A stretch of 64,000 bases of DNA, taken from the NCBI RefSeq assembly GCF_000294775.2, contig NZ_CP015506.1:1153501-1217500 (forward strand), given 5' to 3'. Below are positions 25,560 through 33,769 of this stretch, one piece after another; within the stretch, counting starts at the first letter, position 1, and every line of letters begins with the position of its first letter. A program made the position numbers and the translations under genes. Below the pieces are notes generated by a model, which saw only the letters and a program-made list of their open reading frames with translations, was not told where the DNA came from and did not search any database. Source of the DNA: Cytobacillus oceanisediminis 2691 (GTDB lineage Bacteria; Bacillota; Bacilli; Bacillales; Cytobacillaceae).

Positions 25560-27290
25560 ATGGCGAAAGTTTTAGCATTTCTTAAGCCTTACCGGATAGC
25601 GGTGGCAATAGCATTATTCTTAATGCTGACGGAGCTTGCTGTTGAGCTTATTCAGCCATTGCTAATGGCAAAGATCATAGATGAAGGCATCCTTCAGAAT
25701 AATCTTCAGGAGGTAGTGAAGTGGGGAGGGATTATGCTGGCTGCCTCTTTTGCCGCCTTTGCGGCTGGAGTCATTAATTCCTTTTATGCTGCCCATGTCA
25801 GCCAAAGCTTTGGTTTTGATGTAAGGAAAAGATTATATGACAAGGTACAATCCTTCTCTTTTGCCAACTTTAATCTTTTTCCGACATCTTCATTAATTAC
25901 CCGAATGACTAATGATATTACGCAGCTTCAAAATACCGTTTTTATGAGTCTTCGAATCATGATGAGAGCCCCTCTATTAATAATTGGCGGCCTTATAATG
26001 GCTTTTGTGGTAAATGTGAAACTTGCTCTTATCTTATCAGCTGTGGCCCCATTCCTTTTTCTATTTCTGTTTTGGGTAATGGGAAAAGGAGGCGTGCTCT
26101 TTAAAGCAGTCCAGGAAAAGCTGGACTCTGTGAACAGCGTCATGCAGGAGAATCTGACAGGGATTCGGCTAATTAAAGCGTTTGTCCGCAGAAATCATGA
26201 AGTGAAACGATTTACGCGCACGAATGAGGATCTTAGAGATGGAACGGTTAAAGCATTGCGCCTAATGGAAGTGACCATGCCTGTTTTGCTCTTAATCATG
26301 AATCTTAGTATTCTTGGCGTGCTTTGGTTTGGCAGCATACAGGTAAATACAGGGGATGTAAAGGTTGGAGAGATTGTTGCAATTGTTAACTATGCTACCA
26401 GGATAACGGCCGCTTTCTCCATTTTTTCCTGGATTATCATGGCATTCTCAAGGGCGCGGGCCTCTGCGAATCGTGTTGCAGAGGTGCTGGAGACTGATGT
26501 GGATTTAACAGACAGCTCAGAATCCAGGAATGCCCTAACAGTAAGTCAGGGCAAAATTCTATTTAATAATGTATCTTTTCATTACCCAGGCACTTCTGAG
26601 AAGGTACTGGACGGCATCAGCTTTACAATATATCCCGGGGAAACAGTAGCGATATTAGGTGCAACAGGCTCAGGGAAGACCTCTTTATTTCAGCTCATCC
26701 CCCGGCTATATGATGTGACCGGAGGAAAAGTTGAAATTGACGGGCATGATGTCCGGGAAATGAAAATGGAGAATCTCCGCAGGAAAATTGGCTTTGTACC
26801 TCAGGAAGCCCTGCTTTTTACAGGCAGTGTGAAAGAGAACATTTCATGGGGCAAGGAAGATGCAGTGATGGAGGAAATAACTGAAGCAGCTGTCAATGCA
26901 CAAATACATGAAACGATTATGAAGCTGCCACGAGGTTATGAAACAAAAGTGGGACAAAAGGGTGTTAATTTATCGGGCGGGCAAAAACAGCGTCTATCCA
27001 TTGCCCGGGCGCTAGTAAGAATGCCGAAAATCCTTCTGCTTGATGACAGTACAAGTGCACTGGATATGAAAACAGAGGCAAAACTTTTGAGTTCTTTAAA
27101 AAAATATACCTGTACAACACTGATTATCACACAGAAAATCAGTACAGCAATGGAAGCAGACAGAATCTTATTGCTTGAAGATGGAAGGCTTCTGGCTGAG
27201 GGAGACCACGAGAATCTCCTTAAAACATCGGGATTGTATAAGCGGATTTTTCAATCCCAATCTGGAGAGGAGAACAGAAATTATGCTTAA
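25560..27290 (+). CDS. Heterodimeric ABC exporter, subunit with degenerate ATP site
   Basis: A 576-residue half-transporter: six-helix membrane domain (to about residue 320) and a C-terminal ATPase. Walker A GATGSGKTS and signature [12 protein letters not shown] are intact, but Walker B reads LLLDDSTSALD with Asp in place of the catalytic Glu, and the switch His is Gln (LIITQKIST). This is the pattern of the non-catalytic subunit of heterodimeric exporters such as BmrC/D or LmrC/D; the lengths also suit YfiB/YfiC. GGGGGAC precedes the ATG. It overlaps the partner gene by eight bases. Confidence 0.92.
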   Translation: MAKVLAFLKPYRIAVAIALFLMLTELAVELIQPLLMAKIIDEGILQNNLQEVVKWGGIMLAASFAAFAAGVINSFYAAHVSQSFGFDVRKRLYDKVQSFSFANFNLFPTSSLITRMTNDITQLQNTVFMSLRIMMRAPLLIIGGLIMAFVVNVKLALILSAVAPFLFLFLFWVMGKGGVLFKAVQEKLDSVNSVMQENLTGIRLIKAFVRRNHEVKRFTRTNEDLRDGTVKALRLMEVTMPVLLLIMNLSILGVLWFGSIQVNTGDVKVGEIVAIVNYATRITAAFSIFSWIIMAFSRARASANRVAEVLETDVDLTDSSESRNALTVSQGKILFNNVSFHYPGTSEKVLDGISFTIYPGETVAILGATGSGKTSLFQLIPRLYDVTGGKVEIDGHDVREMKMENLRRKIGFVPQEALLFTGSVKENISWGKEDAVMEEITEAAVNAQIHETIMKLPRGYETKVGQKGVNLSGGQKQRLSIARALVRMPKILLLDDSTSALDMKTEAKLLSSLKKYTCTTLIITQKISTAMEADRILLLEDGRLLAEGDHENLLKTSGLYKRIFQSQSGEENRNYA

Positions 27291-29112
27291 ACAGCTCAAA
27301 GAACCTTTCCAATATAAAAAGATACCTCTCGACTTGAATGGTAAATTTACTAAAGGGAAAAAGCCGAAATCTGAGAACATTAATTTCACATTAGAAAGAA
27401 TCTGGACATACTTGGCCTACAATAAAGGGTTGTTATCTCTTGTTCTATTAATGGTGGTTATCAGCTCAGCAATGGGGCTGCTTGGTCCTTATTTAGTCGG
27501 GATGGCGATCGACGAGTATATTGTCACAAAGAACAGCAATGGATTTATTGCCTTACTGATCTGGCTTGGAGTCATATATGTGCTGAACTCGCTTGCACTT
27601 TGGTTTCAGAATTATTGGATGATCGGCATCGCACAGGATACTGTATTTACAATGAGAACGAAGCTTTTCAAACATTTGCATAAGCTCCCTATTCCGTTCT
27701 TTGACAAGCGGCAGCAGGGGGAACTGATGAGCAGGGTAACAAACGATATTGAAAATGTCAGCTCGACTCTGAACAGTTCAGTAATCCAGGTCTTTTCCAG
27801 CCTGCTGACTTTGATTGGCACAGTTTCCGTTATGCTTTGGCTCAGTCCTTTGCTGACGATCATTACTCTGATCATTGTGCCGCTGATGTTTTTTGGAATG
27901 AAATGGATTACAGCACGGACAGGAAGGTTATTCAAAGAGCAGCAAAAGAATCTTGGAGAGCTGAACGGTTTTATTGAAGAGACCATATCAGGACAGAGGA
28001 TCATCAAGACCTTTTCACAGGAAAAGAAAGTTATAGCCGAGTTCCGGGAAAAAGGAGAAAAACTTAGGGGGGCAGGGTTCTGGGCTCAGACATATTCCGG
28101 ATTTATCCCGAAGCTGATGAATGTTCTGAACAACATGAGCTTTGCCATTATTGCCGGGGTTGGAGGCATTTTTGCCCTGAATGGTATGATTTCAATCGGT
28201 GTCATCGTCATATTCACGGAGTATTCCCGGCAATTCACACGTCCGCTTAATGACTTGGCAAACCAGTTTAACACACTTTTATCAGCGATTGCAGGAGCAG
28301 AGCGGGTATTTGACATTATGGATGAAGATGAAGAATTCAGAAATGAAGAGCAGCTAAAAGAACTTACCGGAGTAAAAGGCGAGGTAGAGTTCCATAATGT
28401 ATCTTTTTCTTATGAGGAAGATGGAAATACGGTAAGGGATGTAAACCTTCATGTAAAAGCAGGACAGACTGCTGCTTTAGTTGGTCCGACAGGTGCAGGG
28501 AAGACAACAATGATCAATTTGCTCTCACGGTTTTATGAACGGGACTCAGGCCTTATATTAATTGACGGTGAAGATATAGCCAATGTGAAAAAAGAAAGCC
28601 TGAGGAAGCATATGGGTTTTGTGCTGCAGGATTCCTTTCTATTCCGCGGCACTGTGCGCGAAAATATCCGCTACGGCAGGCTGGAAGCCTCAGATGATGA
28701 AGTGGTGGAAGCGGCTAAGCTTGCCAATGCCCATTCCTTTATCATGAAACTTCCTCAGCGGTATGAGACAGTGCTGAGTCAGGACGGAAATGGCATAAGT
28801 CAGGGGCAGAAGCAGCTTCTTTCCATTGCACGTGCCTTTCTGGCCAACCCGGGCATTTTAATTTTGGATGAAGCAACAAGCAGCATTGATACAGTGACAG
28901 AGCTTAAGATTCAGGATGCCCTTCAGGAACTGATGAAAGGCAGGACCAGTTTTGTCATTGCCCACCGTCTGAATACGATTCAGAAAGCGGATAAAATTTT
29001 TGTTCTTGAAGAGGGCAGGATTATTGAGGAAGGTACTCATGATTCTCTGCTTGAACAGGAAGGCTTTTACTATCGGCTTCACGGTAAAGCGGCAGTGGGT
29101 GCTAATGCTTGA
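27283..29112 (+). CDS. Heterodimeric ABC exporter, catalytic partner subunit
   Basis: A 609-residue half-transporter with an extra ~35-residue N-terminal cytoplasmic stretch, six membrane helices and an ATPase domain. Walker B LILDEATSSID and switch His in FVIAHRLNT are canonical, while the signature is changed to ISQGQKQLLSIA. Together with the partner's intact LSGGQ this gives one competent and one degenerate composite ATP site. The ATG at 27283 has GGAGAGGAGA ahead and overlaps the upstream stop. Role: export of drugs, lipids or peptides; the substrate is unknown. Confidence 0.92.
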   Translation: MLKQLKEPFQYKKIPLDLNGKFTKGKKPKSENINFTLERIWTYLAYNKGLLSLVLLMVVISSAMGLLGPYLVGMAIDEYIVTKNSNGFIALLIWLGVIYVLNSLALWFQNYWMIGIAQDTVFTMRTKLFKHLHKLPIPFFDKRQQGELMSRVTNDIENVSSTLNSSVIQVFSSLLTLIGTVSVMLWLSPLLTIITLIIVPLMFFGMKWITARTGRLFKEQQKNLGELNGFIEETISGQRIIKTFSQEKKVIAEFREKGEKLRGAGFWAQTYSGFIPKLMNVLNNMSFAIIAGVGGIFALNGMISIGVIVIFTEYSRQFTRPLNDLANQFNTLLSAIAGAERVFDIMDEDEEFRNEEQLKELTGVKGEVEFHNVSFSYEEDGNTVRDVNLHVKAGQTAALVGPTGAGKTTMINLLSRFYERDSGLILIDGEDIANVKKESLRKHMGFVLQDSFLFRGTVRENIRYGRLEASDDEVVEAAKLANAHSFIMKLPQRYETVLSQDGNGISQGQKQLLSIARAFLANPGILILDEATSSIDTVTELKIQDALQELMKGRTSFVIAHRLNTIQKADKIFVLEEGRIIEEGTHDSLLEQEGFYYRLHGKAAVGANA

Positions 29113-29154
29113 AATGACAGTTGGATGCAAAATGGGTATATGGCCAGCAGGGAT

Positions 29155-29195
29155 GCAAAAGGCGGACTTGATTAATATCAAATCCGCCTTTTTGC
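29155..29195. terminator. Bidirectional terminator between the exporter and the VWA gene
   Basis: GCAAAAGGCGGA pairs with TCCGCCTTTTTGC, and inner TTGAT pairs with ATCAA. A-rich and T-rich flanks allow use by both converging genes. Confidence 0.8.
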
Positions 29196-29199
29196 TTAT

Positions 29200-29868
29200 C
29201 TATAAAATGACATTCTTTTCCTTAGCTTCTTTTAGCCAGTCAGGGAATTCATTCAGCAAGAGGTCATAAAGTTCGTTATCAGAAATGGTCTCGATATCTT
29301 TAATGTGGAAAAAGTTTGCGTTATCGATATAGCGGCCATCCATTTCATCCAATTTTTCCAGTACTTCAAAGTTTGAATCGCCTATGCCGACAAACTGCCA
29401 AAATAATGGTTTATCGGAGGATGCTATAACCGGCTTTTTGATCGTTCTTTTACAGCCCCCATCATTAATGAAAACAATGAAGGCAGGGTCTTTACTAGGA
29501 TCTTCTGTGGTATATTTCTGAATGACATCCTCCATTACTGGCGGTTCATCATTTCTTCCGAATTTGTGAATCAGATCATTATTTAATATATATTGATCCA
29601 CATATCCTTCAAAGTCATGTTCTGTTACCGGCTTCAGCCTGGAAAATTCATTATCATAGACCCAAATATCAAGTGCACCGTCATCATCAAATTGGCTGGC
29701 AACTGCTAAGATTCTCTCCACAACCCTTTGGACAGTCCCGTTTTTATATAACTTGCGCATGGAGCCGGAAATGTCCAGTACAAGTCCAACTCTGGCAGTA
29801 ACATTTGTCAGGTTCTTTTTCTGCAGCACAATTCCAGCAGATTTTTTCAATAAACTAATAGAGCTCAT
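29200..29868 (-). CDS. VWA-domain protein, TerF/TerY-like
   Basis: A 222-residue protein consisting of a von Willebrand A domain like the C-terminal domain of tellurium-resistance TerF proteins. The metal-binding MIDAS starts VGLVLDISGSM (Asp-x-Ser-x-Ser), with DDGALDIWVYDN and FIVFINDGGC as later strands, and a final conserved NELYDLLLNEFPDWL. The ATG at 29868 has AAAGGGGGA ahead. No other ter genes are nearby, so it is an orphan of that system. It presumably binds a protein partner in a metal-dependent way. Confidence 0.85.
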   Translation of the reverse strand: MSSISLLKKSAGIVLQKKNLTNVTARVGLVLDISGSMRKLYKNGTVQRVVERILAVASQFDDDGALDIWVYDNEFSRLKPVTEHDFEGYVDQYILNNDLIHKFGRNDEPPVMEDVIQKYTTEDPSKDPAFIVFINDGGCKRTIKKPVIASSDKPLFWQFVGIGDSNFEVLEKLDEMDGRYIDNANFFHIKDIETISDNELYDLLLNEFPDWLKEAKEKNVIL

Positions 29869-29941
29869 TACTCTGAATCCCCCTTTAATCATATACCGAA
29901 AATTTACCATATTGGGAGACTATTAGCATTTAATTTGCATC

Positions 29942-31003
29942 TTAATTCGAGAATTTCATGGCAAAGTCGATAAGCATTTTTTCATATAAATGAATGGAAT
30001 GCGGCAGGACATATTCATTATCACCGTGCCAGTTCATGCCGGTTGGGCCAAACTCGATAGCTGGTATCCCGTAATTGGCAAAGAACACAGTATCGGCAGA
30101 ACCATGCTGTCCAAAGAAAACGGCTTTATCTTCTGTGTGTTTTTCAACAATAGGTTCAAGCATTAAGATGAAAGGATTGTCTCTGGCTGTCACAAGCGGC
30201 TTGCTGAACATATTCATAATTATTTCTCCATCTGTGATATTCTCGATTTGTTTGATGATCTCTTCATGATCCTGTTCAGGCAAGTACCGGATATCATACG
30301 ACATGATACATTTTTCAGGCACCTTATTATAAACATCTCCTCCAGTTATTTTTGCCAGATTAATCGAAGGCTGCGGAAAAAATTCAGACGCCTCTTTTGC
30401 AAAAGGCAATTTTAATAGTTTTTGATGTACTTCAAAAGCCTTTTCAATGGCATTGACTCCTTCCCATGGACGGCTGCCGTGGGCCGGATCTCCGTCTATC
30501 TGGATGTCCAGCCTGATAACTCCTTTTGCTTCCAGCGCAATTCCGAGCTGAGTCGGTTCAGAACAAATGACAAAATCCCCGCGATACCCCTGTTCTGCTA
30601 AATACCCGGAACAATTAAAACCGCCGATTTCTTCATCTGATACAATTTGAAGCTGAATTTTTACGCCAATTGGCTTATTGCGGAGTTCTTTTACTGCACA
30701 CATCATGGCCGCAACCCCGGCTTTCATATCTGCTGCCCCGCGTCCATATATTTTATCGCGGAGTTCTACAGGAATGAATTGTTCATCCTTTCCTGAGACA
30801 ACATCCACATGCCCATTAAAAATAACGGTCTGATCACCGCTTCCAATTTCACAGACTGTCATTTTATATCCATTATTTTCAATTATTCTAGAAGGAAGGT
30901 CGTGGCCCGACAGCCATTGATGACAATATTCAATAGCCTGGTTTGCTCCTTCCTTTGAAGAGCTATTAATAGCAATGAGATCTTTCAGCAAGCTTTCAAG
31001 CAT
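29942..31003 (-). CDS. M20-family deacylase/peptidase (ArgE/DapE type)
   Basis: A 353-residue zinc hydrolase. Metal and catalytic residues appear in order: FNGHVDVVSG (His-x-Asp), GRGAADMKAG (bridging Asp), SDEEIGGF (catalytic Glu-Glu), ICSEPTQLGI (metal Glu) and a late His in NWHGDNEYV. The lid domain spans roughly residues 165-275. Possible reactions are N-acetyl-ornithine deacetylation, succinyl-diaminopimelate desuccinylation or dipeptide cleavage; the sequence does not decide. AAAGGAGGACC precedes the ATG. It is a single-gene unit. Confidence 0.88.
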   Translation of the reverse strand: MLESLLKDLIAINSSSKEGANQAIEYCHQWLSGHDLPSRIIENNGYKMTVCEIGSGDQTVIFNGHVDVVSGKDEQFIPVELRDKIYGRGAADMKAGVAAMMCAVKELRNKPIGVKIQLQIVSDEEIGGFNCSGYLAEQGYRGDFVICSEPTQLGIALEAKGVIRLDIQIDGDPAHGSRPWEGVNAIEKAFEVHQKLLKLPFAKEASEFFPQPSINLAKITGGDVYNKVPEKCIMSYDIRYLPEQDHEEIIKQIENITDGEIIMNMFSKPLVTARDNPFILMLEPIVEKHTEDKAVFFGQHGSADTVFFANYGIPAIEFGPTGMNWHGDNEYVLPHSIHLYEKMLIDFAMKFSN

Positions 31004-31115
31004 GTGTCAAAGGTCCTCCTTTAATGCAGCAATAATTTACACAGTACTATTCCTATTCCCGCTTTGGCCGGATGAAAACAGCCTTATTAATGATAGTCCG
31101 ATATTTTGCGAAGAA

Positions 31116-31288
31116 TTAGTGAAGTATATTGCGAAAAGGGATGGAAAGAAGTATATTATAAGTGAGGAAAGTTAGTGAAGTATTTCACAAATAACTTCAT
31201 GGCAGCAATCTTTCCTCTCGAGAGCTGGCCGGCTTTTAAATTCCCTGATAGGGAAAAATTTTTAAATGAATATGTGAAATTTCTCACA
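31116..31288 (+). promoter_or_regulatory. Rex/FNR-like operator cluster upstream of doxX-like gene
   Basis: Two dyad sites precede the DoxX gene. TAGTGAAGTATTTCACAA (31173-31190) differs from the Rex consensus TTGTGAA-N4-TTCACAA at one position. TGTGAAATTTCTCACA (31273-31288) is an exact TGTGA-N6-TCACA, the Bacillus FNR form, and also a weaker Rex match. The 12-mer TTAGTGAAGTAT also occurs at 31116-31127 as a half site. The remainder of this ~310-base gap shows no gene. Confidence 0.5.
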
Positions 31289-31311
31289 ATAATAACGTGG
31301 AGATGATTATC

Positions 31312-31815
31312 ATGAAATGGTGGAAAACTCCTAAGACAGCAGTCGTGTGGACAATATTAAGGGTTTGGCTTGGTATACAATGGCTGGAAGCAGGATGGCA
31401 TAAGGTAGCAGGCGGATTTAATGCAGGTGGGTTCATGCAGGGGGCCATAGCACAAGCCGCTGGCGACCATCCGGCAGTGCAGGGCTGGTATGCGGGCTTC
31501 CTGGAAAATGTAGCATTGCCAAACGCAGATTTATTCAGTACTTTAGTTGCATGGGGTGAAGTCCTCGTTGGAATTGGACTAATACTTGGAGCAGCGACCA
31601 TTCCGGCATTAATCGCAGGAGCTTTCATGAATCTAAATTTCCTATTAGCAGGAACAACAAGCACTAACCCAATACTATATACAGCAGCAATCATCCTTCT
31701 ATTTACAGGTGCAGGTGCTTACTGCTGGGGTGTTGACAGATTCGCCATCCCCTATATTAAAACAATGATAAAAGGCGGTCACGGAATAGGCAAAAAAGAA
31801 GCACACACTCACTGA
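31312..31815 (+). CDS. DoxX-family membrane protein
   Basis: A 167-residue membrane protein with about four helices, typical of the DoxX family. The conserved block VWTILRVWLGIQWLEAGWHK followed by a FNAGGFMQGAIAQAAGDHPA region and VAWGEVLVGIGLILG is seen. DoxX-like proteins are linked to quinone-dependent sulfur or redox chemistry, but Bacillus members are not characterised. The ATG at 31312 has GTGGAGATG ahead. Operator-like sites upstream suggest control by oxygen or NADH level. Confidence 0.88.
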   Translation: MKWWKTPKTAVVWTILRVWLGIQWLEAGWHKVAGGFNAGGFMQGAIAQAAGDHPAVQGWYAGFLENVALPNADLFSTLVAWGEVLVGIGLILGAATIPALIAGAFMNLNFLLAGTTSTNPILYTAAIILLFTGAGAYCWGVDRFAIPYIKTMIKGGHGIGKKEAHTH

Positions 31816-31830
31816 GCAGAAATATGAAAG

Positions 31831-31858
31831 GCAGGAACCTGAGGTTCCTGCTTTTTTT
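31831..31858 (+). terminator. Rho-independent terminator of the DoxX gene
   Basis: GCAGGAACC and GGTTCCTGC form a perfect stem with a TGA loop and a seven-T tract. Confidence 0.9.
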
Positions 31859-31884
31859 GTCCTTTAATAATAGAAAAGCATAGA

Positions 31885-32130
31885 ATTCTGAATGCCGATA
31901 AATGTCTCGCTCCAGTGACTGCCCCCTCGAGGTCACAAGCTTGTCTAACTGCGGCTCCTAGGGACGTCATAAGCCATTTCCTTTCAGAAGGAAGAACGCC
32001 TTCTTACAGGAACCGACTTATGCCTGAGGTCCGCAGGATACGGGTTATGCAGACGTTGCCACAGGACGTGGCATTCTTAGTCTGTGCTCCTTCATGGGCA
32101 TGGGCTTCCGCTTTTCTATTTAGGCTAGCG
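31885..32130. repeat. Dispersed-type intergenic repetitive element (~240 bp)
   Basis: The non-coding segment begins ATGTCTCGCTCCAGTGACTG and ends GGCTTCCGCTTTTCTAT. From memory, many Bacillaceae genomes carry dispersed copies of an element starting TGTCTAGCTCCAG and ending GCGCTTCCGCTTTTCTT, with internal GACGTCATAAGCC and GACTTATGCC that can pair (CATAAGCC with GGC-TTATG-type arms). It has higher GC than its surroundings and several internal hairpins, e.g. CAGAAGGAAGAACGCCTTCT. It carries no gene and its right end touches the yfhD stop region. Confidence 0.55.
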
Positions 32131-32313
32131 TTTTTGTCTGCTCTTTGCCCGCTGATCAGCAGCCTTGGAACGTGCCATTGCCTCGAGATCATCATGATCG
32201 GCAAGTTCGCGGTTAAATTCTACGTCGATGCCGTCAGATTTCATGTTTTTTGGTACTTGTGGAAGTGATGATTTGTTTTTATCGCGAGTTTTATGTCCAT
32301 GTGCACGGCCCAT
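32125..32313 (-). CDS. yfhD: YfhD-family small protein
   Basis: A 62-residue, highly charged protein starting GRAHGHKTRDKNKSSLPQVP and continuing EFNRELADHDDLEA, the YfhD family pattern. AAAGGGG is ahead of the ATG. The order yfhD-yfhE-yfhF-recX is as in B. subtilis. Function is unknown; the family is confined to spore-forming bacilli. Its 3' end abuts the repetitive element. Confidence 0.9.
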   Translation of the reverse strand: MGRAHGHKTRDKNKSSLPQVPKNMKSDGIDVEFNRELADHDDLEAMARSKAADQRAKSRQKR

Positions 32314-32334
32314 TGCAAATAACCCCTTTCAGCA

Positions 32335-32371
32335 ATAAAGGTGCGGAAACTAATTGTTTCCGTACCTTTAT
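32335..32371 (-). terminator. Hairpin between yfhE and yfhD
   Basis: ATAAAGGTGCGGAAAC and GTTTCCGTACCTTTAT pair over 16 positions with one mismatch and a five-base loop. The minus-strand tail CTTTATTGC is only partly T-rich. Confidence 0.6.
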
Positions 32372-32405
32372 CATGTGCCTTTAATAGGGATGGTATGGGT
32401 GGAAA

Positions 32406-32531
32406 TTAATGTTTTGACTGTCTGCCTGCAAATCCGCCTGCTTTGTCAGCTCTTTTGAATTCTCTTGAATAAGTTACTTCCTGCATGCTTGATAAAGTGC
32501 TTTTGGATTTGTCTCTTTTCTTTTTGTCCAC
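32406..32531 (-). CDS. yfhE: YfhE-family small protein
   Basis: A 41-residue, lysine-rich protein starting with GTG: residues include KKKRDKSKSTLSSMQEVTYS and then REFKRADKAGGFAGRQSKH. This matches the small YfhE family, found next to yfhD in Bacillus. AAAGGATG lies nine bases ahead of the GTG. Function unknown. Confidence 0.85.
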   Translation of the reverse strand: MDKKKRDKSKSTLSSMQEVTYSREFKRADKAGGFAGRQSKH

Positions 32532-32604
32532 TTTGTATCATCCTTTCAGAATAAGGTTCACACTTCCCTTATTTTTCCCTTATTTGAAAAAAATGATACA
32601 AATT

Positions 32605-33510
32605 TCATTTATAAATATCGCTAAGAGCTGCCTTTAATTCTGGATATAAAAATTCGTAACCGAATGACTGCAATTTTTCAGGAAGTACTTTTTGCCCCTC
32701 TAATACCAGGGTACTCATCTCTCCAAGAGCTATTTTTAGAGCAAAGCCCGGAGCAGGCATCCAGTGCGGGCGATTAAGGACTTCTCCAAGTATTTGCCCA
32801 AATTCCTTCATAGTCACAGGATAGGGCGATGTGAAATTTACGGGACCCTGAAGCTGTTCGTGTTCAATGCAATAAAGGATTCCGCTTACGGCATCATCTA
32901 AATGAATCCAGGAAACCCATTGGCTGCCTGTTCCGACAGTCCCTCCGGCAAATAATTTATAAGGAAGGGCCATTCGCGGAAGAGCACCATCGTTTTTCTC
33001 AAGAATGATTCCAAACCTGCAGAATACTGTCCTGACTTCAAATTCTTCTGCTTTGGCTGCCTCTTCCTCCCAGCGTCTTACTGTTTCAGCCAAAAAATCA
33101 GTACCGCTTTTCCTGGAAGATTCGGTGAAAGTTTCAACCTGGGAAGTGCCATAGTAACCAACGGCGCTGGCATTTATAAGTGTATACGGCTTTTCTTCAA
33201 GGCGGCTGATAATCCGGCGAACTTCCTTCGTGGCTGTAATGCGGCTGTTTAATATCCGTTTTTTGCGATCTTCCGTCCATCTTCCACTGTTAATGGACTC
33301 ACCAGCCAGGTTGATAAACACGTCAATGCTTTCCAGAACATCTTCCGGTGAATCATCATCGTTCAGCCATTGTACATAATTCAGATTTTTAGAATGCTGC
33401 TTATGAGATATATTTCTCGTTAGAATAAATATTTCATGTTTTTTCTCCAGTAATTTTTTCACCAAGGCGTTTCCAACAAAGCCAGTTCCGCCTGCGATGG
33501 CTATTCTCAT
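32605..33510 (-). CDS. yfhF: TIGR01777-type SDR epimerase YfhF
   Basis: A 301-residue extended SDR protein. Rossmann motif GGTGFVGNALVKKLL at the N-terminus, then FINLAGESINSGRWTEDRKK, INASAVGYYGTS, a signature of the TIGR01777 (SulA/YfhF) family. A C-terminal DUF1731 domain covers about the last 45 residues (LNRPHWMPAPGFALKIALGE). GAAAGGGGGA precedes the ATG. It is divergent from recX. Substrate unknown. Confidence 0.92.
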   Translation of the reverse strand: MRIAIAGGTGFVGNALVKKLLEKKHEIFILTRNISHKQHSKNLNYVQWLNDDDSPEDVLESIDVFINLAGESINSGRWTEDRKKRILNSRITATKEVRRIISRLEEKPYTLINASAVGYYGTSQVETFTESSRKSGTDFLAETVRRWEEEAAKAEEFEVRTVFCRFGIILEKNDGALPRMALPYKLFAGGTVGTGSQWVSWIHLDDAVSGILYCIEHEQLQGPVNFTSPYPVTMKEFGQILGEVLNRPHWMPAPGFALKIALGEMSTLVLEGQKVLPEKLQSFGYEFLYPELKAALSDIYK

Positions 33511-33647
33511 GGGCGATTCCCCCTTTCAAGTGCAAATACCTTGTTACAGTTTACGACGTTCTCTTTCAAAATCCTTTTTTGATAAGGCTGTTTTCGCAAG
33601 GTTTGTTGCTTTTTGTATATTATTTATTGAGTTTATTGCGGCGGTAA

Positions 33648-33715
33648 GACCCTGTCGAAGAGACTCACCGCCCGCGGCCTGCAGAAAGCGAGCAGCCTGG
33701 AGCGGAAAACAACAA
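33648..33715. repeat. Short GC-rich remnant of a dispersed Bacillus repeat
   Basis: The segment ACCCTGTCGAAGAGACTCAC followed by CGCCCGCGGCCTGCAGAAAG and CGAGCAGCCTGGAGCGGAAA stands out by GC content in the gap before recX. It resembles a dispersed element of Bacillus genomes recalled as (CCGCGGAAAGCGAG...CTGGAGCGGAAATCAAC). No gene is encoded; the rest of the ~260-base gap carries only the recX leader. Confidence 0.45.
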
Positions 33716-33769
33716 TTTATACGAAAAGAGGCTTTGATTATGTTACATTTAAGAAAAGAGGTGGAGAAA

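Noticed and set aside
31284-31694. 136-residue open frame on the minus strand
   Set aside because: It is the shadow of the DoxX gene, which has family motifs and a proper ribosome site.
31915-32268. 117-residue open frame on the plus strand across the repetitive element and yfhD
   Set aside because: It runs through the dispersed-type element and antisense to yfhD; no ribosome site or family resemblance.
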